A DNA stretch of 5,608 bases. Source: Verrucomicrobiales bacterium (lineage in GTDB: Bacteria; Verrucomicrobiota; Verrucomicrobiia; Limisphaerales; JAFMIX01). The DNA lies in assembly GCA_017853785.1 (NCBI GenBank), contig JAFMIX010000154.1:1-5608 (forward strand), given 5' to 3'. Below are positions 1-5,608 of this stretch, in pieces. Both the position numbers and the translations under genes were made by a program. Numbering within the stretch: position 1 is the stretch's first letter; the number at the start of each line of letters is the position of its first letter. The notes beneath the pieces were generated by a model that was given only the letters and a program-made list of their open reading frames with translations, ran no database searches and had not been told where the DNA came from.

Positions 1-2981
1 TCGGCGTCTCCATCATCACCGCGCGGCTGAAGCTGAACTACGACGCCACCAAGGCGCTCTCCGAAATCAGTTCCAAGGTGGACGCCGTCCGCCGCGACCT
101 CCCGCCCGAAGCCGAAGTGCCCATCATCAACATCGAGCCGGGAGATTCGCGCATCGCCTCCGCCTACTTGAGCTTTTTCTCGGGCGTGCGCACCACGAAC
201 GCGGCGGGCGTGGTCGAGACCAAGGCGTTGCTCGAAGCCAACCAGATCACCGACTACCTCGTTCGTGTGGTGCAGCCGCGGCTCTCCGCGCTGCCGGGCG
301 TGCAGCGGACGGACATCCTCGGCGGGCGGACGTTCGCCATGCGCGTGTGGCTCAAGGCGGACCGGCTCGCTGCGTTCGGCATCAGCCCGGACGAGGTGCG
401 GCAAGCGCTCGCCCGCAACAATTTCCTCTCCGCGATCGGCCGCACCAAAGGCTCGCTCGTGCAGGTCAACCTCACGGCGAACACGGATTTGCAGTCGGTG
501 GAAGAGTTCCAGGATCTCGTCGTGCGCCAGAGCGGCGACCGGCTCGTGCGCTTGCGCGACCTCGCCGAAGTCTCGCTTGGCGCGGAGGATTACGACAGCG
601 AAGTGCGGTTCAGCGGCGAGCGCGCCGTGTTCATGGGCATCTGGGTGTTGCCGAACGCCAACTCGCTCGACGTGATCAAGCTCGTCCGCAAGGAAATCGC
701 GTCCATCCAGAAAGACCTGCCCACCGGCATGAGCGCCCGCGTGGCGTATGACGCGACCAAATACATTGACGACGCCATCCGCGAAGTCATCAAGACGCTC
801 TCGGAGACGCTGCTCATCGTCGCCATCGTTATCTACCTCTTCCTCGGCTCGCTGCGGACGGTGTTCATCCCTCTCGTCGCCATTCCCGTGTCGCTCATCG
901 GCGCGGTGTTCCTGATGCAGTCGTTCGGCTTCACGCTGAACCTGCTCACGCTGCTCGCCATCGTCCTCTCCGTCGGGTTGGTGGTGGACGACGCCATCGT
1001 CATCGTCGAGAACGTGGAGCGCCACGTCCGCGAGGGGAAAACGCCGCTGAACGCCGCGCTGCTCGGCGCGCGCGAACTCATCGGGCCCGTCATCGCCATG
1101 ACCATCACGCTCGCGGCGGTGTATGCGCCCATCGCGTTCCAAGGCGGGCTGACCGGGTCATTGTTCCGCGAATTCGCGCTCACGCTGGCGGGCGCGGTGT
1201 TCATCTCCGGCATCGTCGCGCTCACGCTCTCGCCGGTAATGTCCGCCTGGCTGATTGACGCCAAGAGCGAGGCGCACGGATTCACCGGCCACATCAACCA
1301 CCAGTTCGACCGGCTGCGAAGATTCTACGGCCGCATCCTCGACGCCACCTTGAACGCCCGGCCGGCGGTTTACATCGTGTGGATCGGGCTGAGCTTGCTG
1401 ACGATTCCGATGTTCCGCATGGCCGGCACGGAACTCGCGCCCACGGAGGATCAGGGGTTTGCGTTTGGCCTCGTCGAGGCGGCGGCGGATGCAACAATTG
1501 ACCAGACGGCGTTCTACACCGACGCGCAGGCGCGGATGACGCTGGCGCATCCCGAGGTGGTCCAGTCGTTCCAGATCACTTTTCCCGACAGCGGCTTTGG
1601 CGGCATGGTCGTCAAGCCGTGGGGCGAGCGGCAGAAAAAGATATTTTCCATCATCCCCGAAATGCAGGCACAGGTGGGCACAATCCCCGGCATCCGCGTC
1701 TTCATGCTCGCGCCGCCGCCAATTCCGGGCGGGGATAATTTCCCGGTGAACTTCGTCCTGTCATCCACCGCCGAGCCGAAGGAGATTCTCGGATTCGCAC
1801 AACAATTGCAGCAGAAGGCGGCGGCCAGTCGCAAGTTTGCCTTCCCGCCGCAAATTGATACGAAGATTGACCAACCCGAGGTCGAGCTGGTCCTCGACCA
1901 CGACAAGATCGCCGCGCTCGGGCTGGACATGCGCGCCGTCAGTTCCGACCTCGCCGCGCTGGTGAGCGGGAATTTCGTGAACCGCTTCAACCTCGACGGC
2001 CGCGCTTACAAGGTCATCCCCCAACTCAAGCGCGTGGAACGCCTTAACGCCACCCAGCTCGAAAGCCACTACGTCAAAGGGCCGGAAGGCCAGCTCGTGC
2101 CGCTGAGCACCTTCGCGCGCTTCGAGAAAAAGACCACGCCGCGCGCGCTCAACCGCTTCCAACAACTGAACTCCGTCACCATTGCCGGTGTCCCCACCGT
2201 GCCGCTGGACGAGGCTTTGAAATTCCTGGAGACCGAGGCGGCCAAAATCCTCCCGCCCGGTTACGTCATGGACTACACCGGCGAATCCCGCCAGCTGCGC
2301 ACCGAGGGAAACAAGTTCCTCCCCGCATTCATCCTCGCCGTGGTGCTGATCTTTCTCGTGCTGGCGGCGCAGTTCAACAGCTTCCGCGACCCGCTCATCA
2401 TCATCCTCGGCTCCGTGCCGCTGGCGATCTTCGGCGCGATGATCTTCTGCTTCCTGAAATTCCCGAATCCCAATATGCACTTCTGGACGGACGGGTGGAC
2501 GACGACCTTCAACATCTACGCGCAGGTCGGCCTCGTCACACTAGTGGGCCTCGTGGCCAAGAACGGCATTTTGATTGTGGAGTTCGCGAACGAGTTGCAG
2601 CGGCGCGGCCTTCCCAAGATCACCGCCGTGCGCGAGGCCGCCCTCACGCGGTTGCGGCCCGTGCTGATGACCAGCGTGGCGACGGTCTGCGGCCACTTCC
2701 CGCTCACACTCGTGAGCGGCGCAGGTGCGGCGGCGCGCAACAGCATCGGCATCATCGTCGTGGCCGGGATGTTCATCGGCACCATCTTCACCCTGCTGGT
2801 CATCCCCGCCATCTACGTCCTCATCGCCAAGCAGCATAGGGGCGAAACTCCCGGCGCGCTGGGCCGCGGCTTCGACGAAACCTCGGCCATCGTGGCGGAA
2901 GACAACGTGGTGCTTGCCAGCGCGAACGGCGGCAATCGCGGCGTCGGCAGTAACGGCGATAATCGTCCGCCGCAAAGATGA
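1..2981 (+). CDS. RND efflux permease, HAE1/AcrB-like (5' end missing)
   Basis: This is the proton-driven inner-membrane pump subunit of a tripartite efflux system. The first full codon is at base 3, and the frame is open to the left edge; the GTG at 78 is internal. I number the visible 992 residues from base 3. Alignment by eye to AcrB suggests about 78 N-terminal residues, including TM1, are missing. Order: rest of the first periplasmic porter domain (to ~265), TM2-TM6 (~266-418), TM7 (~454-473), second periplasmic domain (~475-770), TM8-TM12 (~775-940). The proton relay looks complete: D329-D330 in the TM4 motif VGLVVDDAIVIVENVERH (AcrB D407/D408), K853 in GLVAKNGILIVEFAN (K940), R883 and T890 in RLRPVLMT (R971, T978). 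Drug (HAE1) rather than metal (HME) export is a family-level inference; the substrate is unknown. Two departures from AcrB are a longer TM9-TM10 loop and a longer hydrophilic C-terminal tail. The gene ends with TGA and converges on uvrB. An adaptor gene would be expected upstream, outside the window. Confidence 0.95.
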   Translation, partial: GVSIITARLKLNYDATKALSEISSKVDAVRRDLPPEAEVPIINIEPGDSRIASAYLSFFSGVRTTNAAGVVETKALLEANQITDYLVRVVQPRLSALPGVQRTDILGGRTFAMRVWLKADRLAAFGISPDEVRQALARNNFLSAIGRTKGSLVQVNLTANTDLQSVEEFQDLVVRQSGDRLVRLRDLAEVSLGAEDYDSEVRFSGERAVFMGIWVLPNANSLDVIKLVRKEIASIQKDLPTGMSARVAYDATKYIDDAIREVIKTLSETLLIVAIVIYLFLGSLRTVFIPLVAIPVSLIGAVFLMQSFGFTLNLLTLLAIVLSVGLVVDDAIVIVENVERHVREGKTPLNAALLGARELIGPVIAMTITLAAVYAPIAFQGGLTGSLFREFALTLAGAVFISGIVALTLSPVMSAWLIDAKSEAHGFTGHINHQFDRLRRFYGRILDATLNARPAVYIVWIGLSLLTIPMFRMAGTELAPTEDQGFAFGLVEAAADATIDQTAFYTDAQARMTLAHPEVVQSFQITFPDSGFGGMVVKPWGERQKKIFSIIPEMQAQVGTIPGIRVFMLAPPPIPGGDNFPVNFVLSSTAEPKEILGFAQQLQQKAAASRKFAFPPQIDTKIDQPEVELVLDHDKIAALGLDMRAVSSDLAALVSGNFVNRFNLDGRAYKVIPQLKRVERLNATQLESHYVKGPEGQLVPLSTFARFEKKTTPRALNRFQQLNSVTIAGVPTVPLDEALKFLETEAAKILPPGYVMDYTGESRQLRTEGNKFLPAFILAVVLIFLVLAAQFNSFRDPLIIILGSVPLAIFGAMIFCFLKFPNPNMHFWTDGWTTTFNIYAQVGLVTLVGLVAKNGILIVEFANELQRRGLPKITAVREAALTRLRPVLMTSVATVCGHFPLTLVSGAGAAARNSIGIIVVAGMFIGTIFTLLVIPAIYVLIAKQHRGETPGALGRGFDETSAIVAEDNVVLASANGGNRGVGSNGDNRPPQR

Positions 2982-3018
2982 GCAAAAACTCCATGCCGTA
3001 ATCTGGCGGCGCTCAAAC

Positions 3019-5055
3019 TTATTTTCGGCGTCCCGTCTTTTTTGCTTTGTAACTGACCGGCTTCGTAACCGGCTTGACGGGCGCACCGCCGGCCAACGTC
3101 GTCTTCAACTCCCGGATTTGGTCGCGCAAGTGCGCGGCTTGCTCGAACTTCAATTCTTCCGCCGCGGCGAGCATCTCGGTTTCGAGCTGGCGGATGGTCT
3201 CGGTCACATCGAAGTTGCCGCCCGCGTCGTTGATGACCGCTGCGGCCTTACCGTCGTATTCGTGGGCACTAGTGGAGAGACTTTCCTCCACCGCACGCAC
3301 CACGCTGCGAGGCATGATGCCGTGTTCCTGGTTATATGCAATCTGCCGCGCGCGCCGGCGCTCCGTGACGGCGAGAAATTTCTTGATGCTGTCCGTCATC
3401 ACGTCGGCATAAAGGATGACTTCGCCGTTCAAATGCCGCGCCGCACGACCGGCGGTCTGGATCAAACTCGTCTCGCTGCGGAGAAAACCTTCCTTGTCCG
3501 CGTCGAGAATCGCCACGAGCGAAACTTCCGGCAAATCGAGACCTTCGCGGAGGAGATTGATGCCGACGAGCACGGTGAAATCACCTTTGCGCAGCGCACG
3601 CAGGATTTCCACGCGCTCGATGGCGTCGATGTCGCTGTGAAGATATTGCACCTTGATGCCGATGTTCCGGAGGTAATCAGTGAGTTCCTCGGCGGTGCGC
3701 TTGGTGAGCGTGGTGACGAGCACGCGCTCATGGGCGTCGGCGCGTTTGCGCGCTTCCTCGATGAGGTCATCGATCTGCCCTTTGAGCGGTTTGAGCGTGA
3801 CCTTGGGGTCGATGAGGCCGGTCGGGCGCACGACGAGTTCCGCCACTCGGCCCTGCGACCACGCGAGTTCGCGCGGGCTGGGCGTGGCGCTGACGTAGAT
3901 CGTCTGCCCCTGCATGGACTGGAATTCCATAAAGTTCATCGGGCGATTGTCCAGCGCGCTGGGCAGGCGGAAGCCGTGGTCCACCAGCACCGTCTTGCGC
4001 GAGCGGTCGCCTTCATACATCCCGCCGACCTGCGATACGGTGACGTGCGATTCATCGATGACGAGTAGGAAATCCTTCGAAAAAAAATCAAACAACGTGT
4101 GCGGCTGCGAGCCGGGCGCGCGGTTCGCGATGTGCCGGGAATAATTCTCGATGCCGGAGCAGAAACCCATCTCCTCCATCATCTCCAGGTCGTATTCGGT
4201 GCGCATTTTTATGCGCTGCGCCTCCAGCAATTTGCCGCGCTGCTCGAACCACGCAATGCGCTCGCCGAGTTCCTCGCGGATGCGGAGGATGGCGCTTTTC
4301 AACTTGTCGCCGGTGGTGACGAACTGCTTCGCCGGAAAGATCATCGCCTGCGGCAGCGCGTCCAGCTTCTGGCCGGTCAATGGCTCGAAGCGCGTGAGGC
4401 GCTCGATGGTGTCGCCGAAAAATTCCACGCGCAGCCCGTCCTCGCGCCCGGCGGGGCGGATTTCCACCGTGTCACCCCGCGCCCGGAAGTTGCCGCGCTC
4501 GAAGGCGATGTCGTTGCGCGTGTATTGCAGATCCACGAGTCGCGAGAGCAGTTGCTCGCGTGAAATCTCCTGCCCCACGCGGATGCCGATGACCATGGCT
4601 TCGTAATCCTCGCGGTTGCCGATGCCGTAGATGCACGAGACGCTGGCGACGACGATGACGTCGCGGCGCGAGAAGAGCGAGCTCATCGTGGAGAGCCGCA
4701 GCCGTTCGATCTCCTCGTTGATGGCGGAATCCTTCTCGATGAACGTGTCGGTGCGCGGGATGTAGGCTTCGGGCTGGTAGTAATCGAAGTAGCTGACAAA
4801 GTATTCGACGGCGTTGTTGGGAAAGAAGCTTTTGAACTCCGCGTAAAGCTGCGCCGCGAGCGTCTTGTTGTGCGAGATGACGAGCGTGGGTTTGTCCACG
4901 TTCTTGATGACGTTGGCGACGGTGAAGGTCTTGCCCGAACCGGTTACCCCGAGGAGCGTCTGGTGCTGCGCGCCAGACAGAATGCCTTCCGTCAGCTTCG
5001 CAATGGCTTGCGGCTGGTCGCCGGCGGGCGCGTAGTCGGAGACGAGTTCAAACAT
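3019..5055 (-). CDS. uvrB: UvrABC excision nuclease subunit B
   Basis: UvrB receives damaged DNA from UvrA, verifies the lesion with ATP-dependent helicase-like activity and recruits UvrC for incision in cytoplasmic nucleotide excision repair. The gene is complete: 678 residues, against 673 in E. coli. It starts at ATG 5053-5055, giving the typical start MFELVSDYAPAGDQPQAI, and ends in TAA. Visible parts: Walker A GVTGSGKT (36-43); aromatic beta-hairpin around YFDYYQPEAYIPRTDTFIEK (89-108), which clamps DNA; Walker B DESH (334-337); motif VI QTAGRAAR (533-540, arginine 540 matching E. coli R544); UVR domain for UvrC contact (~617-652) with LKFEQAAHLRDQI. It ends in a basic tail (~656-678) with a short KPVTKPV repeat. 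F90 stands where E. coli has Y93, and A535 where E. coli motif VI has Ile. The Shine-Dalgarno signal is poor: the nearest match is GGCGG only three bases before ATG. I see no LexA-type operator of the TGTTC-N4-GAACA form upstream. The identification is secure. Confidence 0.99.
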   Translation of the reverse strand: MFELVSDYAPAGDQPQAIAKLTEGILSGAQHQTLLGVTGSGKTFTVANVIKNVDKPTLVISHNKTLAAQLYAEFKSFFPNNAVEYFVSYFDYYQPEAYIPRTDTFIEKDSAINEEIERLRLSTMSSLFSRRDVIVVASVSCIYGIGNREDYEAMVIGIRVGQEISREQLLSRLVDLQYTRNDIAFERGNFRARGDTVEIRPAGREDGLRVEFFGDTIERLTRFEPLTGQKLDALPQAMIFPAKQFVTTGDKLKSAILRIREELGERIAWFEQRGKLLEAQRIKMRTEYDLEMMEEMGFCSGIENYSRHIANRAPGSQPHTLFDFFSKDFLLVIDESHVTVSQVGGMYEGDRSRKTVLVDHGFRLPSALDNRPMNFMEFQSMQGQTIYVSATPSPRELAWSQGRVAELVVRPTGLIDPKVTLKPLKGQIDDLIEEARKRADAHERVLVTTLTKRTAEELTDYLRNIGIKVQYLHSDIDAIERVEILRALRKGDFTVLVGINLLREGLDLPEVSLVAILDADKEGFLRSETSLIQTAGRAARHLNGEVILYADVMTDSIKKFLAVTERRRARQIAYNQEHGIMPRSVVRAVEESLSTSAHEYDGKAAAVINDAGGNFDVTETIRQLETEMLAAAEELKFEQAAHLRDQIRELKTTLAGGAPVKPVTKPVSYKAKKTGRRK
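4080..4087 (-). repeat. Eight-base homopolymer (T8 in sense) inside uvrB
   Basis: A run of eight A on the + strand, T8 in the uvrB sense strand, spans codons 323-326 (D-F-F-S), about ten codons before the Walker B DESH. Such a run is unusual in this GC-rich gene. The protein sequence here matches the conserved FDFF(S/P)KDF segment of UvrB, so the frame is intact in this copy. A one-base slip would remove Walker B, motif VI and the UVR domain. Confidence 0.9.
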
Positions 5056-5077
5056 GGGCCGCCAAGTTAAAGTCTGG

Positions 5078-5099
5078 AGCCAGTCGGGCGCAACCGGCT
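5078..5099 (-). promoter_or_regulatory. Imperfect 22-bp palindrome / hairpin between aminotransferase and uvrB
   Basis: Read on the - strand, the left arm is AGCCGGTTG and the right arm CGACTGGCT, separated by CGCC. As DNA, 8 of 11 symmetric positions are complementary. As RNA, all nine arm positions pair if two G-U wobbles are allowed, giving a 9-bp stem with a tetraloop. It begins about 15 bases after the aminotransferase stop and ends 22 bases before the uvrB ATG. No T-run follows (the next bases are CCAGACTTTAACTTGG), so it is not a standard intrinsic terminator. It could protect the 3' end of the aminotransferase message, form a uvrB leader structure, or be a protein-binding operator. 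The structure is seen; the function is inference. Confidence 0.35.
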
Positions 5100-5114
5100 A
5101 ATTGGGCTTTGTTC

Positions 5115-5608
5115 TCAGCTCTTCAACGCAGCCGAATTGGCCAGCCCCTGCACGTGCCGCTCGATGCGGTTGCTCGCCTCCACGAGTTGCTCGTAGCTGG
5201 TCGCGAAACATGCGCGGCAGAAGCCCTTGCCGTTCTCGCCGAAGGCTGAGCCGGGAACGATCGCCACCTTCTCAGTCTGCAACAGTCCGATGGCGAAATC
5301 TTTTTCATTCAGGCCGGTCTTGCTGATGTCCGGAAACGCATAGAACGAGCCGCGCGGCAGATGGCATTTCAAACCGATTTCGTTGAAGCGGCGCACGATG
5401 AAGTCGCGGCGGCGATGATACTGGTCGCGCATCTTTTTCATCGCGTCCTCGCCGCGCCCGAGCGCTTCGATGGCCGCTTCCTGCGCGATGATGGACGCGC
5501 AGAGCATGGAGTATTGATGCACTTTCATCATCGCCTCGATGAGCGTCGCCGGACCGCACGCGTAGCCGATGCGCCAGCCAGTCATGGAAAACGCCTTGGA
5601 AAATCCGT
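5115..5608 (-). CDS. PLP-dependent class I/II aminotransferase, C-terminal part
   Basis: The last 163 residues of a fold-type I aminotransferase, which would move an amino group between an amino acid and a 2-oxo acid using pyridoxal phosphate. The gene runs off the right edge; its first full codon is at 5604-5606, and the ATG at 5583-5585 is internal. The visible part opens with GFSKAFSMTGWRIGYACGP, the PLP-lysine signature, so K4 (codon 5595-5597) should be the Schiff-base lysine. Later come PRGSFYAFPDI (small-domain strand) and R131 in CRACFATSYEQL, expected to bind the substrate carboxylate (AspAT R386 equivalent). The family is usually 385-400 residues, so roughly 225-235 are missing. The KVHQYSMLCAS stretch resembles the PatA/YugH-like I-gamma group more than classical AspC. 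Substrate specificity (aspartate, alanine, aromatic or N-acyl-diaminopimelate type) cannot be settled from this half, so I give no symbol. It ends with TGA 59 bases before the uvrB start, in the same direction. Confidence 0.93.
   Translation of the reverse strand, partial: GFSKAFSMTGWRIGYACGPATLIEAMMKVHQYSMLCASIIAQEAAIEALGRGEDAMKKMRDQYHRRRDFIVRRFNEIGLKCHLPRGSFYAFPDISKTGLNEKDFAIGLLQTEKVAIVPGSAFGENGKGFCRACFATSYEQLVEASNRIERHVQGLANSAALKS

Noticed and set aside
78..80. GTG as the start of the RND gene
   Set aside because: The frame is open to base 3, and the upstream codons (GVSIITARLKLNYDATKAL) match the RND porter domain, so the true start is off the left edge.
1761..2480. A 239-codon open frame on the - strand inside the RND gene
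   Set aside because: It is a mirror frame of the conserved RND second periplasmic domain and TM8-TM9, with no family resemblance and no independent start signal.
3056..3075. A direct repeat of ACCGGCTT with a 12-base period
   Set aside because: It encodes the KPVTKPV repeat in the basic UvrB tail and is too short to be an independent element.
2725..4068. A 447-codon open frame on the + strand crossing the RND 3' end and lying antisense to uvrB
   Set aside because: It overlaps the conserved RND C-terminus and the strongly conserved uvrB coding strand. Its product has no recognisable domain and is rich in His/Arg/Asp/Val of the kind produced by reading GC-rich codons in mirror frame.
4099..4563. 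A 154-codon + strand frame antisense to uvrB
   Set aside because: It is a shadow of conserved uvrB codons with compositional bias only.
5062..5095. A sigma-70-like promoter before uvrB (TTGCGC, 17 bases, TTAACT on the - strand)
   Set aside because: Each box matches the consensus at only three of six positions, no better than chance in a short spacer, and the -35 overlaps the palindrome.
5583..5585. ATG as the start of the aminotransferase
   Set aside because: It is the Met of the SKAFSMTGWRIG signature; the catalytic lysine lies upstream of it and the frame continues to the window edge.

Overview
The window looks like ordinary chromosomal DNA from a GC-rich, Gram-negative-type bacterium. 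It holds three protein genes and almost no intergenic space. From base 3 to 2981 on the + strand is the 3' part of an RND-family (HAE1/AcrB-like) inner-membrane efflux permease, with its N-terminus off the left edge. From 5055 down to 3019 on the - strand is a complete uvrB, the damage-recognition helicase-like subunit of nucleotide excision repair. From 5115 to the right edge on the - strand is the C-terminal part of a PLP-dependent class I/II aminotransferase, cut just before its catalytic lysine.

The RND gene and uvrB converge on a 37-base gap (2982-3018) that shows no convincing terminator. The aminotransferase lies upstream of uvrB in the same direction, 59 bases away. That spacer contains an imperfect 22-bp palindrome (5078-5099) that would fold as RNA into a 9-bp stem with a 4-base loop. 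It is the most interesting non-coding signal here, and it could be a transcript-end hairpin, a leader structure or an operator.

The three genes do not form one pathway. The permease would work with a periplasmic adaptor and an outer-membrane channel, so the host should have two membranes. UvrB works with UvrA and UvrC encoded elsewhere. The aminotransferase is probably amino-acid metabolism. The weak Shine-Dalgarno signal before uvrB, the GC-rich coding and the form of UvrB motif VI (QTAGRAAR rather than the E. coli QTIGRAAR) are compatible with the PVC group, perhaps Verrucomicrobiota. That placement is inference only.

I found no tRNA, rRNA, CRISPR array, insertion sequence or phage gene, and no new multi-gene system. 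The remaining long reading frames on the opposite strands are mirror frames of these GC-rich genes.
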